Of a stretch of 64,000 bases of DNA, positions 40,923-49,929 are shown piece after piece. The position numbers and the translations under genes were made by a program. The notes under the pieces are model-generated. The model saw nothing but the letters and a program-made list of their open reading frames with translations. It did not search any database and was not told where the DNA came from. Numbering within the stretch: position 1 is the stretch's first letter; each line of letters begins with the position of its first letter. Source of the DNA: Seleniivibrio woodruffii (GTDB lineage Bacteria; Chrysiogenota; Deferribacteres; Deferribacterales; Geovibrionaceae); assembly GCF_004339245.1 (NCBI RefSeq), contig NZ_SMGG01000004.1, forward strand, positions 558,001 through 622,000, written 5' to 3'.

Positions 40923-41689
40923 TCCATACACCTCTCGCTGACGAACTCGAAATCCCCCGCATCGTCTATCACCATTGCGCTCAGGGCATAGCCGTAGACG
41001 CATCCTGTGTCCAGATTGACCGACACAAGCTCTCCCGCCTTATTCCTGTTAACGAACGGGGTTCTGGGGTTATGCTGGGGATCGACCTTTTTAACGGGTG
41101 TGTGCCCGTGAACCATGGTATAACCGAAATGCTTCTTCTGGCTTTGTTCTGTGTCCCTTGTCCAGATATAAAGATAATCCTTGCGGCGGCTGTATTCTGT
41201 CACCCTGCCCACCTTGCCGTTTGAGGGGCCGAGGCCGGCATGGGAGAACATATATTTGTTTCTGGGATAGTCGTAGCCGAAATACATCTCCGCCGAATCA
41301 AAAAACTCCTGATACGGCTCCAGATAGGGTTTGAAATCCCAGTTGGTTACGGTTCCCAGAGTCAGCTTGTTATCCAGTTCCTTCCTGCTGAATGACGAAA
41401 CGGTGAGCTTTCCGCCTGTGCCGAACCACGCATTCGGCGCATAAACGGCGGACAGACCAGTGTAGTCCAGCATCATGTCCTCATGGTTGCCCAGAAGCAT
41501 GCGGAACCTGCCCTGCTTTTTCATCTCCATGAACAGCTCCGTGACCTCAAGGCTGTGGAATCCACGGTCGACTATATCCCCCAGAGAGATGTAGTTTACG
41601 TCCGAGTAGCGTGCCTCAATGCGGTTTATCAGCCTGTCCAGAGTGCGGATGCACCCGTGGATGTCGCCGATTACTGCTGTGAACGGCAT
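40919..41689 (-). CDS. Metallophosphoesterase (serine/threonine phosphatase-like)
   Basis: This 256-residue calcineurin-type phosphatase has all metal-binding motifs in order: GDIHGC (near residue 8), GDIVDRG (near 37), GNHEDMM (near 67), and later HAG and VHGHTPV histidines. It resembles bacterial PrpA/PrpE or ApaH-like enzymes, so the substrate may be a phosphoprotein or a dinucleoside polyphosphate. It overlaps prmA by 19 bases and rsmE by four. The role in a translation-related operon is not known. Confidence 0.88.
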   Translation of the reverse strand: MPFTAVIGDIHGCIRTLDRLINRIEARYSDVNYISLGDIVDRGFHSLEVTELFMEMKKQGRFRMLLGNHEDMMLDYTGLSAVYAPNAWFGTGGKLTVSSFSRKELDNKLTLGTVTNWDFKPYLEPYQEFFDSAEMYFGYDYPRNKYMFSHAGLGPSNGKVGRVTEYSRRKDYLYIWTRDTEQSQKKHFGYTMVHGHTPVKKVDPQHNPRTPFVNRNKAGELVSVNLDTGCVYGYALSAMVIDDAGDFEFVSERCMD

Positions 41690-42447
41690 TTAAGAAGCAC
41701 CCCGCACCACTCCGCCTCGTTCACCGTGCGGACGATATCGTAATCCTTTATGTCTATCTCTTTCATAAACTCTTCATATTCCTCTGCCAGAATGCCCGAA
41801 TAGACGATGTATTCCGGTTTCATCTCAAGCACGGGGGGATGGATGACCTTCAGAACGCTTGTTATGATGTTCGCCACAATAACGTCAACCTTCTCTGTAA
41901 GGCTGTCGATATCCCCTGTCCATGCCTTAACGTTCACATGGTTGCGCTCGATGTTCTCAAGTGTGTTGTCAAGGGCTTCAGGATCAATGTCGAACGCATA
42001 AACGTCCTTTGCGCCCCTCTTTGCCGCCGCAATGGCCAGAATGCCGCTTCCGCAGCCCACATCGGCAACATTTTTGCCGCTGACCACGTCCTCAAGCAGG
42101 CGTGCCGCACAGCGTGTTGTTGCGTGTGTCCCCGTGCCGAATGCCATGGCGGGGTTGATGATTATTGTTCCGCTGTCGGAGACCGCATCAAGGTCGAAAA
42201 CGTATTTCAGGCTGTCTGTCAGGTTGCCGGGCTTGATGAACTCCTTCCATTTGGTGTCCCATCCCGTCTCTTCAACCTCAACCTTCTGATACCATTCGTC
42301 TTTAATGATGTCCTCCAGCCCGTCGCCAAAGTACACCACAAAGCACAGTTCCTGACCTTTGAAGTCTTCCTCTATGGGATAAATTCCCATATCTTCCAGA
42401 ATTGTTACGGATTCCTCCGATAATTGTTTAAATCTGTATTCGTACAT
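41671..42447 (-). CDS. prmA: Ribosomal protein L11 methyltransferase
   Basis: PrmA trimethylates ribosomal protein L11. The 258 residues contain the family-specific MAFGTGTHATTR block, the SAM-binding DVGCGSGILAIAA motif and VANIITSVL (the NII-type substrate motif). It is the first gene of the operon and diverges from the pseudouridine synthase gene. Confidence 0.93.
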   Translation of the reverse strand: MYEYRFKQLSEESVTILEDMGIYPIEEDFKGQELCFVVYFGDGLEDIIKDEWYQKVEVEETGWDTKWKEFIKPGNLTDSLKYVFDLDAVSDSGTIIINPAMAFGTGTHATTRCAARLLEDVVSGKNVADVGCGSGILAIAAAKRGAKDVYAFDIDPEALDNTLENIERNHVNVKAWTGDIDSLTEKVDVIVANIITSVLKVIHPPVLEMKPEYIVYSGILAEEYEEFMKEIDIKDYDIVRTVNEAEWCGVLLKCRSQQ

Positions 42448-42502
42448 AGAAATCCTTATATCATATCTTGAAAAAAGTTAAAGCATGTGAGATTAAAAAT
42501 AT

Positions 42503-43243
42503 ATGAAAATCTCAAAAAAATTGTCGGTAAAATACGGAATTTCTGCAAGAAGCGCAAAACAGTATATTCTGGAAGGGCTTGTAACCCTTAACGGAAAACC
42601 AGTCCGCAAGGACACAGACTGTATCGATGAGGATTTTGAGCTGAAAATACCCGAAAAGCAGAAAACAGAGCCGGAAAAGTATCTTTTGGCGGATTCCGGC
42701 GACGTTATTTTCTTCGATAAGCCGGTTTTCATGCACTCAGAACGCCACAGGATAGACGATCCCGTCACCATGGAGGATATTCTGGCGGCTTATTCACATG
42801 AACATGAACTCATCTCAAGACTGGATTTCACCACAGACGGGGTGATAGCCGCAGTTCGCAAAGGGGTTGAGGTTGTCTCCCAGAAAAAAATATATCTGGC
42901 TTATGTTTCAGGCGAAATGACAGGATCCGTCACCATGGATAATCTGATTGATGCCGGGAAACGGACAAAGGTTAAAGTTACAGACCTGTCCGGCGGCAAC
43001 AGAACGGTCTTCACCCCTCTGTCATACAAAAACGGATTCACACTGGTTCAGGCGGAGATAGAAAAAGCCGCCCGACATCAGCTGAGAGCCTTTCTTGCAC
43101 ACCTCAGACACCCCATCGCAGGGGACACGCTATACGGCGGAACCGAACACTGCCGCATCATGCTCCACTGTGCATTCACCGAAATAAACGGATTTTCCGC
43201 AAACAGCCGCCTCACCGACTCATTTTACTTATTTTCAAATTGA
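42503..43243 (+). CDS. RluA-family pseudouridine synthase with S4 domain
   Basis: This 246-residue enzyme has an N-terminal S4-like RNA-binding segment (ISARSAKQYILEGLVTLNGK) and a RluA-type catalytic domain. The catalytic aspartate is in SRLDFTTDGV, and the C-terminal motif is ARHQLRAFLAHLRHPIAGD. It is shorter than RluD (about 320 residues) and the region before the active site is abbreviated. The target uridine in rRNA or tRNA is not predictable. No clear ribosome site is visible before the ATG. Confidence 0.88.
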   Translation: MKISKKLSVKYGISARSAKQYILEGLVTLNGKPVRKDTDCIDEDFELKIPEKQKTEPEKYLLADSGDVIFFDKPVFMHSERHRIDDPVTMEDILAAYSHEHELISRLDFTTDGVIAAVRKGVEVVSQKKIYLAYVSGEMTGSVTMDNLIDAGKRTKVKVTDLSGGNRTVFTPLSYKNGFTLVQAEIEKAARHQLRAFLAHLRHPIAGDTLYGGTEHCRIMLHCAFTEINGFSANSRLTDSFYLFSN

Positions 43244-43278
43244 TTTGTAAACCGCACTGTTTGATGTTAATTTATCTT

Positions 43279-44226
43279 ATGAAAAAATATATCCTTTCAG
43301 CCCTCATCGCAGTTTTAACCTTATTTTCAGTGCAGAAGTCTTTTGCCGCGCCAAATGAGTTCAGATTTTGCGGCGGCCCCGACGGCGGCACATTCATGTA
43401 TTTTGCCAACGGGATAGCAAAACTGGGTGAAAAATACGGAATGAAGATAACACCCGTGCCCACCAAAGGCTCCATAGAGAACATCCGTATGCTGAACAGC
43501 GGACAGGCTGGCTTTGCCACTGTTTATGCCGAAGACGCATATCTGGCCAGACGGGGACTTCTGAAAGGCGACAACACAAAATATACCCGAATATACGGCG
43601 CAGGCCTGCTTTTCACAGCAAAGGCACACGTTCTGGTGCAGAACAGCTCCACAATAAAAACCCTGCACGATCTTGCTGACAAACGGGTTGCTGTGGGAGA
43701 GGCAGGAACGGGAGCCGCCAGCAGTGCGGAGAGGATTCTTTCGTCCATAGGCGTGTGGAACAGCACAACTAAATATTTCATAGGCTATCGTCAGGCCGAA
43801 GCCGCCTTTAAAGCGGGAATAATAGATGCGGTATGGATTCTGGCGGGAGTGCCAAATCCCTCGGTAACCGATATGCTGAACAACAACAATGCCCGCCTGA
43901 TAAGCATGGAAAGCGATATGAAGCGGATTCTGGCCGCAAACAGATATTACCGTTCGGTCAAAATACCCATAGGGACCTACAACGGGGTCAATAAAAATAT
44001 TGATACTGTAGAATCAGATGTTATACTTCTGACAAACCTCTATACTTCGGAAAAAGAGGTCAGGGATATGCTGAACATGATATATAACCCTTCGTCTGTC
44101 AGCTATATGACCACCCAGCATCCGGCGGCAGTTGAAATTCCGCTTAACTATGAGCAGCAACGCATGCTTATCCCTCCCCATGACGGAGCTGTCCGTTTCT
44201 GGAGAGAAAAAGGTATGATTAGATAA
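43279..44226 (+). CDS. TAXI-family TRAP transporter substrate-binding protein
   Basis: This 315-residue periplasmic protein has a Sec signal peptide ending near SFAAP. The mature part has the TAXI pattern: FCGGPDGGTFMYFANGIAK, then TKGSIENIRML, and VGEAGTGAASSAERIL. TAXI proteins usually feed glutamate or similar acids to a fused TRAP permease, but none is encoded in this window, so it is an orphan receptor here. The ATG at 43279 begins the signal peptide; upstream ATG/ATT frames add a non-signal extension. Confidence 0.85.
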   Translation: MKKYILSALIAVLTLFSVQKSFAAPNEFRFCGGPDGGTFMYFANGIAKLGEKYGMKITPVPTKGSIENIRMLNSGQAGFATVYAEDAYLARRGLLKGDNTKYTRIYGAGLLFTAKAHVLVQNSSTIKTLHDLADKRVAVGEAGTGAASSAERILSSIGVWNSTTKYFIGYRQAEAAFKAGIIDAVWILAGVPNPSVTDMLNNNNARLISMESDMKRILAANRYYRSVKIPIGTYNGVNKNIDTVESDVILLTNLYTSEKEVRDMLNMIYNPSSVSYMTTQHPAAVEIPLNYEQQRMLIPPHDGAVRFWREKGMIR

Positions 44227-44243
44227 ATTTTATTAGGTTATAG

Positions 44244-44272
44244 TTGACAAAATTTGTCCTAAAATATATCAT
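44244..44272 (+). promoter_or_regulatory. Promoter with overlapping operator of the Fur-family gene
   Basis: TTGACA (44244-44249) and TATCAT (44267-44272) are 17 bases apart. The spacer carries GACAAA-A-TTTGTC (44246-44258), a 6-bp inverted repeat around one base. The ATG begins six bases after the -10, so the mRNA is probably leaderless. The dyad is a candidate autoregulatory operator. Confidence 0.65.
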
Positions 44273-44277
44273 TAGAC

Positions 44278-44688
44278 ATGGAAAATATGTATAACGTTGA
44301 ACACATACTTAGAAGCCACGGCCTGAGAGCTACGGCTCAAAGACTTCTCATCTGCGGAGAGATACTTGATGCGGGGCACATCGACATTGATACGCTCTAC
44401 ACAAGGCTGAAAAAGAAGATAATATCTCTGTCGCTTGCAACTGTATACAAAAATATCCACTCACTCATGGAAGCGGGAATAGTCAGCGAGCTGAACGTTG
44501 AAGGTAAAAAAACCTTATACGAGCTAAATATACACCAGCACATCCACCACATCTGCGACAACTGCGGAAAGATAGAAGACCTTCATATCGAAACTGAAGA
44601 CGTCAGAGAAAAAATCGCTTCACTTTCAGGTAGAAATATTATAGGCTGTAAAATCACAGTATACGGCAAATGTTCGGATTGCGCTTAA
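44278..44688 (+). CDS. Fur-family transcriptional regulator (PerR-like)
   Basis: This 136-residue metal-dependent regulator has an N-terminal winged helix (LRATAQRLLICGEIL, then SLATVYKNIHSLMEAGIV). The dimerisation domain has metal ligands HQHIHHICDNCGKIEDL, and the structural zinc pair C-x2-C is repeated at the end (C-S-D-C). The HQHIHHICDNCG pattern fits Fur or PerR, and I cannot separate the two. There is no ribosome site before the ATG. Confidence 0.9.
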   Translation: MENMYNVEHILRSHGLRATAQRLLICGEILDAGHIDIDTLYTRLKKKIISLSLATVYKNIHSLMEAGIVSELNVEGKKTLYELNIHQHIHHICDNCGKIEDLHIETEDVREKIASLSGRNIIGCKITVYGKCSDCA

Positions 44689-44810
44689 TCTGACAATCTT
44701 TTTACGTCTTTTTTACTCCTTTTTCTATCTTACTCTCATTCTTTTAAAAACTGCCCATTGATTTATATTTTGTTTTCGTCTATGATTCTCCATTACTTAT
44801 GGTGGGTAAT

Positions 44811-45263
44811 ATGAGCAAAAATGCCTGCATGCAAACCATCGTCCAGATTCGTAAGCTTTCACGCTTCCTGGACAAATATTCCAAGCACCTCGATAAGCAG
44901 TATCATGTTACGCTTCCGCAGATGCTGTGTCTTTATGAAATCACTAGCAGGAGTTCGATGAACCTCACCGAACTTACAAAATCCGTCAACCTGAACAACA
45001 GCGCCCTGACAGGTATTGTTGACAGACTTGAGAGCAAGGGCTTTGTTAAACGTGTTAAAAAAGACGCAGACAGAAGAACTATCTATCTGGAAGCGACCGA
45101 AGAAGGTATTAGTTATACGGCGCAGCTGATGAGACAAATGGAAGACGATTGTTTTTTTGATAAGGATAAGCTGTCGCCGGCGGATCTCCAGAATATCCTG
45201 AACACTCTGGATATTATCATCAACTCACTGGATCCGGACATTAAAAAAATCGAGCTGGAATAA
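44811..45263 (+). CDS. MarR-family transcriptional regulator
   Basis: This 150-residue winged-helix regulator has LPQMLCLYEI, the recognition-helix region NLTELTKSVNLNNSALTGIVDRLESKG and the wing VKKDADRRTIYLEATEEG, all typical of MarR. The start at 44811 has GGTGGG upstream; an ATG 12 bases earlier lacks a site. The effector and target genes are unknown. It stands between the Fur-family gene and a bidirectional terminator. A pyrimidine-rich spacer of about 120 bases separates it from the Fur-family gene. Confidence 0.9.
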   Translation: MSKNACMQTIVQIRKLSRFLDKYSKHLDKQYHVTLPQMLCLYEITSRSSMNLTELTKSVNLNNSALTGIVDRLESKGFVKRVKKDADRRTIYLEATEEGISYTAQLMRQMEDDCFFDKDKLSPADLQNILNTLDIIINSLDPDIKKIELE

Positions 45264-45264
45264 G

Positions 45265-45296
45265 AAAAAAGGTCATCCAAGGATGACCTTTTTTTT
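45265..45296. terminator. Bidirectional terminator after the MarR gene
   Basis: A perfect 10-bp stem AAGGTCATCC / GGATGACCTT with a two-base loop has an A-run on the left and a T-run on the right. It sits just after the MarR stop. Confidence 0.92.
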
Positions 45297-45307
45297 GTAT
45301 ACTGAAG

Positions 45308-45387
45308 GGTCTCGTTAGCGAGATTCTTCGCTGCGCTCAGAATGACACCACACAACCGTCATCCTGAGGCTTAGCTGAAGGATCTCG
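45308..45387. repeat. Dispersed GTCAT...CTCG repeat pair
   Basis: A GAGATTCTTCGCTGCGCTCA unit ending in GAATGAC is followed by a ten-base spacer and by GTCATCCTGAGGCTTAGCTG continuing to GGATCTCG. It is the same family as the repeat at 11483 but with the two halves in the opposite order. It abuts the stop codon of the phosphoesterase gene at 45388. Confidence 0.7.
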
Positions 45388-46686
45388 TCAGAGAGTAATT
45401 ATCAGATCATTATCACCGGGTGCCCCGTCCTGCGCAAAATCATACATAGCATATCCCAGCTGCTGTGCCGAAGCATCCGTGCTTGCCATCATGGCCTGAA
45501 CCACACCCTGAGACTGTGCGCTGAGAGAGGCGAAGGTCTCGTCCCCTTTGTAGTGGGCAACGTGAATCTCTGCACCCACAGAAGCATATGCCGTCGGCAG
45601 ACCGTATGAAGGTCCCAGAGCCGTGTAAAGCTCAAGCATCCCCTGCTCCACAAAGTCCTTTTTATACGTCGCAAAATCGGTTTTTGACGGGATTGAATCT
45701 ATCTCGTAGCTTTTGATATCGAATTTCTTAGCGGGTATATCCAGATCTATTATTCTGTAAGGACAGGGAGCCGTCACTCCGGAACCCGTCTCAACATCAT
45801 ACATCACGCTGTTTGAGAAGCTGTATTTAACAACGTCCTGCGCATGGAAATGTCCTGTGAAAACAATGTTCATCCCTGCGTTGGCGAGAGCCGCACCCAC
45901 TGTGGTGTATTCGTCCAGAACGTATTCGGCAAAAAGCAGAGGCTGGGCGGCGAAGTGGGCTATTATACCGTGGTGCATCATGCCTATCACGAGTTTACCC
46001 TTAGATTTTGCCTCGGTCAGCTTGGAAAGGATCCAGCTGAGTGTTGCGGCGGATATTTCTCCGGACGTTTCCGGATAGGTGCCGTTGTCGTCATATTTGC
46101 ATGAGTCGATGGCGAACAGCCACACGTTGTCAGCGGGTTCGGCGATGTAGCTCAGTGAGTTTGAATCCCTGTAGATAGCATTGCTAAAGCCGCTGTTTTT
46201 GTGTATCTCCGCAAACTCAGCAGGGGTAACGGAAGCGACCTTTGTTGTTGTGCTGCCGCTGAAAGAGACGGCATGGGGATTGTTTATGTCGTGGTTACCG
46301 GGGACAACGTAGGTCGCTATCCCTTTACTGTTTAGAGTTGCAAGTATTGAAGCCATTTTCTGATGGCTCACTTTTTCGCCGTCCTTTGTCAGATCACCGG
46401 GGATAAGCAGGAAATCGAGCTTATCCACAGCCGAAAGTTTCGCCGCCATGGCTTCCATTATCTCCGTGCTTTCGGCGAGCATTTTTCTGTCGTGGGCGAG
46501 GTAGTCTTCGAAAGCTGTGCCTGTTGTTCCCAGCGATGTGTCATAAACGTGAGGATCGGAGAGGACTGCGAATCTGGCCTGTGTCTGAGTGTCGGAATCG
46601 GAACAGCCCGTGGTAAGACCCAGAGAAAGGCCTGTACCGATTACGGCAGTGGAGCGGAGCAGATTTCTTCTTGAAATGCTGAACAT
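45388..46686 (-). CDS. Tat-exported metallophosphoesterase
   Basis: This 432-residue calcineurin-type phosphoesterase has a twin-arginine signal (SRRNLLRS) followed by a hydrophobic stretch and a cysteine in TTGCS that could be lipidated. The catalytic domain has SDPHVY (in the position of the usual D-x-H motif), IPGDLTKDGE, VVPGNHD, GMMHHGI and TGHFHAQD, binding two metal ions. Its substrate is unknown; relatives include acid phosphatases and phosphodiesterases. The ribosome site GGAGG lies inside a long stem (46689-46726), so translation may be regulated. Confidence 0.9.
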   Translation of the reverse strand: MFSISRRNLLRSTAVIGTGLSLGLTTGCSDSDTQTQARFAVLSDPHVYDTSLGTTGTAFEDYLAHDRKMLAESTEIMEAMAAKLSAVDKLDFLLIPGDLTKDGEKVSHQKMASILATLNSKGIATYVVPGNHDINNPHAVSFSGSTTTKVASVTPAEFAEIHKNSGFSNAIYRDSNSLSYIAEPADNVWLFAIDSCKYDDNGTYPETSGEISAATLSWILSKLTEAKSKGKLVIGMMHHGIIAHFAAQPLLFAEYVLDEYTTVGAALANAGMNIVFTGHFHAQDVVKYSFSNSVMYDVETGSGVTAPCPYRIIDLDIPAKKFDIKSYEIDSIPSKTDFATYKKDFVEQGMLELYTALGPSYGLPTAYASVGAEIHVAHYKGDETFASLSAQSQGVVQAMMASTDASAQQLGYAMYDFAQDGAPGDNDLIITL

Positions 46687-46688
46687 AA

Positions 46689-46726
46689 AAGAGACCTCCG
46701 GATAAATAAAGTATCTGAGGTCTCTT
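46689..46726 (-). promoter_or_regulatory. Hairpin sequestering the ribosome site of the phosphoesterase gene
   Basis: On the minus strand the arms AAGAGACCTC and GAGGTCTCTT pair over 10 bp around an 18-base loop. The distal arm overlaps the GGAGG ribosome site and ends two bases before the ATG. It may block translation until melted or bound. Alternatively, with the T residues that follow, it could help end the trp transcript. Confidence 0.55.
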
Positions 46727-46757
46727 AACCTATTTATTTCACGGGCGTATCAGATGG

Positions 46758-46775
46758 TTGTTCAATATTGAACAA
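46758..46775. promoter_or_regulatory. 18-base perfect palindrome downstream of trpA
   Basis: TTGTTCAATATTGAACAA is perfectly self-complementary. It lies 15 bases beyond the trpA stop and 72 bases upstream of the phosphoesterase ATG, where an operator would be expected. The binding regulator is unknown. Confidence 0.55.
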
Positions 46776-46790
46776 ATTTGATTATGCCGC

Positions 46791-47489
46791 TTAACGGAAA
46801 TCGGCTATGTATTTTGAGAACTCCTCAAAATTTCCTTGTCTTTTAACCACTTCCGTACCGATCACAAAACCGCCCGTTGCCGCTATGGCTTTTGATGCAT
46901 CCTCCGGAGTGCGGATACCGAAACCAGTCACAACGGTCTTCCCGGTGAGTTTTTTCGCCAGCTCCGCCCTGTCGTTCTGCGTACCCTGCCTGTCAGAGCC
47001 TGTAACACCCATGATGCTGATGTAGTAGACGAAAGGCGCATCCGTATCCTTTATGGCTTCGATGTCCTCATCCCTTGAAACAGGGGTGACAAAAGGGATA
47101 ACGGGAATGGTCAGCCCCTTCTCCTTCATCCAGTAGTGCATTCTGGCGGGCAGATCGGGGATTATGACCCCGCTCAGGATATCGCCGAAATCTTCGGAGA
47201 ATTTCTTTTCGCCGTAGCCGTGGATAATGTTTGCATAGGTCATTACAGTGGCGCACACGGACGGGTATTTCTGCTTCATCTCCCGCACTTCCGCCATGAT
47301 AGCCTCAATATCCACTCCCTTTGTGACAGCCTCGTGTATTGCAGATGCAATAACGGGACCGTCCGCCACAGGTTCGCTGAAGGGAATGCCTATCTCTATG
47401 AACTCAAAGCCCGCTTCCGCCAGTGCGTTCAGGCATTTTCTAAAACTTTCCCTGTCGGGGTATCCGCCGACAATATAAAAACCTCTCAT
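46791..47489 (-). CDS. trpA: Tryptophan synthase alpha subunit
   Basis: TrpA cleaves indole-3-glycerol phosphate and passes indole to TrpB. It has 232 residues, compared with about 268 in E. coli, because the N-terminal helix is missing and the protein starts at strand 1 (FYIVGGYPD). The catalytic glutamate (EIGIPFSEP, replacing the usual FSDP) and aspartate (VADGP) are kept, as is the VTGSDRQGT loop and GFGI near the phosphate site. It overlaps trpB by four bases (ATGA) and ends the operon. Confidence 0.93.
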   Translation of the reverse strand: MRGFYIVGGYPDRESFRKCLNALAEAGFEFIEIGIPFSEPVADGPVIASAIHEAVTKGVDIEAIMAEVREMKQKYPSVCATVMTYANIIHGYGEKKFSEDFGDILSGVIIPDLPARMHYWMKEKGLTIPVIPFVTPVSRDEDIEAIKDTDAPFVYYISIMGVTGSDRQGTQNDRAELAKKLTGKTVVTGFGIRTPEDASKAIAATGGFVIGTEVVKRQGNFEEFSKYIADFR

Positions 47490-48652
47490 ACAAGCCCCCT
47501 TTCAAGGATGGATGCCATGTCCTTATCGCCCCTGCCCGAAAGATTCACGAGCACTTTTTTTCCTTTGAACTGCTCTTTGTTCTCAATAACATACGCAAGA
47601 GCATGGCTTGATTCCAGAGCGGGAATTATCCCCTCTCTGCGGGTGAGCAGTTTGAATGCGTTCAGAGCGTGGTCGTCACGCACATAGCCGTATGTGACAC
47701 GACCGGAATCGTTCAGCATGGCATGGACGGGGCCTATGCCCGGATAGTCAAGCCCTGCGGAAATGGAATGTACGTCCGCCACCTGATGCTCGGGGGTCTG
47801 AACGAGATAGGAATATGCACCGTGGAGTATACCCGGTTTGCCCATGCCTATTGTTCTGGCATGCTCACCGTCCTTGTCGGACACTCCGCCCGCCTCAACT
47901 CCATAGATGCTGACGGCAGGGTTGTCCAGAAATCCCTGAAAGATTCCGATGGCGTTGCTTCCGCCGCCAACACAAGCAACAACACAGTCGGGGTCGAACC
48001 CCAGTTCTCTGCACTGTGCGTTCGCCTCAATGCCTATCACCGACTGGAAGTATGCCACCATCTCAGGGAAAGGATAAGGGCCGACGATACTTCCGATTAT
48101 GTAATGTGTTGTTTCGACACTGGCCACCCACTCACGCAGAGCTGCGTTTGTTGCGTCTTTCAGAGTGCGCTGACCGTCCTGAACACGGACGACCTCCGCA
48201 CCCAGAAGCTGCATACGCTTTACATTCGGCTCCTGTCTGCGGGCGTCCACCTCACCCATGAAGACCGTGCATTCCATGCCGAACAGTGCCGCCGCAGTGG
48301 CGGTTGCCACCCCGTGCTGACCTGCGCCTGTTTCGGCTATCACACGTTTTTTGCCCATATATTTGGTCACCAGAGCCTGCCCCAGAGTGTTGTTGACCTT
48401 GTGCGCACCCGTGTGCATCAGGTCTTCCCTTTTCAGATACAGCTCACAGCCAAGCTCTTTCGACAGATTCTCAGCCTTATAAACGGGAGTGGGTCTTCCC
48501 GCATAGGATTTCAGCAGTGAATCCAGTTCTTTATTGAATTTTTCATCATTTTTCAGCTTATTGAACCAGAATTCCAGCTCATCCAGAGCAGGAATCAGGG
48601 TTTCAGGCACAAACTGCCCGCCGTATTCTCCATAAAAAGCCTTTTTAATCAT
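47486..48652 (-). CDS. trpB: Tryptophan synthase beta subunit
   Basis: This PLP enzyme joins indole and serine to make tryptophan. The 388 residues carry the family [14 protein letters not shown] start, the PLP lysine in [13 protein letters not shown], the phosphate-binding GGGSNAIG loop and the serine site ETGAGQHG. It is coupled to both neighbours by four-base overlaps. The 283-residue frame on the opposite strand is a shadow. Confidence 0.97.
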   Translation of the reverse strand: MIKKAFYGEYGGQFVPETLIPALDELEFWFNKLKNDEKFNKELDSLLKSYAGRPTPVYKAENLSKELGCELYLKREDLMHTGAHKVNNTLGQALVTKYMGKKRVIAETGAGQHGVATATAAALFGMECTVFMGEVDARRQEPNVKRMQLLGAEVVRVQDGQRTLKDATNAALREWVASVETTHYIIGSIVGPYPFPEMVAYFQSVIGIEANAQCRELGFDPDCVVACVGGGSNAIGIFQGFLDNPAVSIYGVEAGGVSDKDGEHARTIGMGKPGILHGAYSYLVQTPEHQVADVHSISAGLDYPGIGPVHAMLNDSGRVTYGYVRDDHALNAFKLLTRREGIIPALESSHALAYVIENKEQFKGKKVLVNLSGRGDKDMASILERGLV

Positions 48653-49176
48653 TTGAACGCCTCATTAGCCCGTTTTATAAATTCTGCTATCTTTTTTATA
48701 TCTTTAACGCCGTCAGTCTCGACCCCGCTGGAAACGTCCACACCGAATGGCCTGTATCTGCGGATGACATCGCCCACGTTCTCAGGCGTCAGCCCGCCCG
48801 CAAGGATCAGCCTGTCTGCAAATTCTGCTGTCCATTCCGGATATTCGCAGGTTTCGCCCTTTCCGCTGCTCTTGTCGAACAGAAAGTATCGGAAAGTGCC
48901 GGATGGTCTCTCATGTCCGCTCAGAATGTGGTTCTCCGCAAAATTTGCATCGTTTGCCTGAACGTAGTCAGTTTCATAGCCTTTGCACTCGGCCAGAGTA
49001 AACCCGACAGCACAGGTCTTTACTCTGCCACCGATAGCGTTTACTATAGTTTTAACGTCATCCGCTGAAAGATATCTTCTGCTTGCCCTGTGGGCAACGA
49101 AACCTATGATGTCCGCACCCAGCTCAATACATTTTTCAGCGGTTTCAAGGTCTTTCACCCCGCATATCTTTATCAC
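48649..49176 (-). CDS. trpF: Phosphoribosylanthranilate isomerase
   Basis: TrpF isomerises phosphoribosylanthranilate in tryptophan synthesis. At 175 residues it is a compact (beta/alpha)8 barrel, about 25 residues shorter than E. coli's domain. The N-terminal [11 protein letters not shown] (catalytic cysteine) and the late [11 protein letters not shown] phosphate-binding motif, with its catalytic aspartate, are present. It overlaps trpB and trpC by four bases each. Confidence 0.93.
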   Translation of the reverse strand: MIKICGVKDLETAEKCIELGADIIGFVAHRASRRYLSADDVKTIVNAIGGRVKTCAVGFTLAECKGYETDYVQANDANFAENHILSGHERPSGTFRYFLFDKSSGKGETCEYPEWTAEFADRLILAGGLTPENVGDVIRRYRPFGVDVSSGVETDGVKDIKKIAEFIKRANEAFK

Positions 49177-49928
49177 GCTTTAAGCCCCGATGCCATATCG
49201 GCAAACACAGCCTCCGGATTTTCAGACGACATAAGCCCCGAGCCAACCAGAAAAGCATCGGCTCCCGCCGCACGCATCTTTCTGATATCGTCCGCAGTCT
49301 TCATGCCGCTTTCGGCAACCCTGAAATGACCGCCTCCAAGACGGGAGATTATCCCCGCCGCTTTGTCCATATCTATCTCAAGTGTTTTCAGATTGCGGGC
49401 GTTCACTCCCACAATATCTGGGTTTACGGAGGCTACGATATCGTATTCCTCCTCCTCGTGAATCTCCGTCAGCACCGCCAGCCCTTTTGTTTTTGCGCAG
49501 TCGTACAGCCTCGCATACTGACCTTTCGACAGTGCCGTTGCCATCAGAAGAACGGCATCCGCACCGTAAACGTATGCTGTGTTTATCTGTTTTTCGTCTA
49601 TAATGAAATCTTTGCAGAGCACGGGAACGTTTATGTCCTCCGCCACCTCACGCATATATTCAAAACTTCCTTTAAAGAACTCCTTATCCGTCAGCACGCT
49701 GACTGCTCCTGCCCCCATCCTTTCATAGCGCAGGGCGGTCACCACGGGATCAGCCCCCACGTTTATGTCCCCCAGTGTCGGCGAGGCTTTTTTTACCTCG
49801 CAGATGAAAGGCTTTGCAGTCAGAGAGGCTTTAAAATCCAGAACCGCCTTTTTTCTCTGAAAAGCGGGAACTGTCATAACCGCAACTTCTTTCTTTTTGT
49901 TTTCCAGAATCTTTGCCAGTACAGACAT
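49173..49928 (-). CDS. trpC: Indole-3-glycerol phosphate synthase
   Basis: TrpC closes the indole ring. The 251 residues contain the catalytic lysine and substrate site in CEVKKASPTLGDIN, the second lysine in VLCKDFIID, and the later VGVNARNLKT and VAESGM blocks. It starts one base after the trpD stop. It is a single-function enzyme, separate from trpF, unlike the fused E. coli protein. Confidence 0.95.
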   Translation of the reverse strand: MSVLAKILENKKKEVAVMTVPAFQRKKAVLDFKASLTAKPFICEVKKASPTLGDINVGADPVVTALRYERMGAGAVSVLTDKEFFKGSFEYMREVAEDINVPVLCKDFIIDEKQINTAYVYGADAVLLMATALSKGQYARLYDCAKTKGLAVLTEIHEEEEYDIVASVNPDIVGVNARNLKTLEIDMDKAAGIISRLGGGHFRVAESGMKTADDIRKMRAAGADAFLVGSGLMSSENPEAVFADMASGLKA

Positions 49929-49929
49929 A

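Noticed and set aside
47669-48520. 283-codon frame antisense to trpB
   Set aside because: Shadow of trpB, which has all catalytic motifs.
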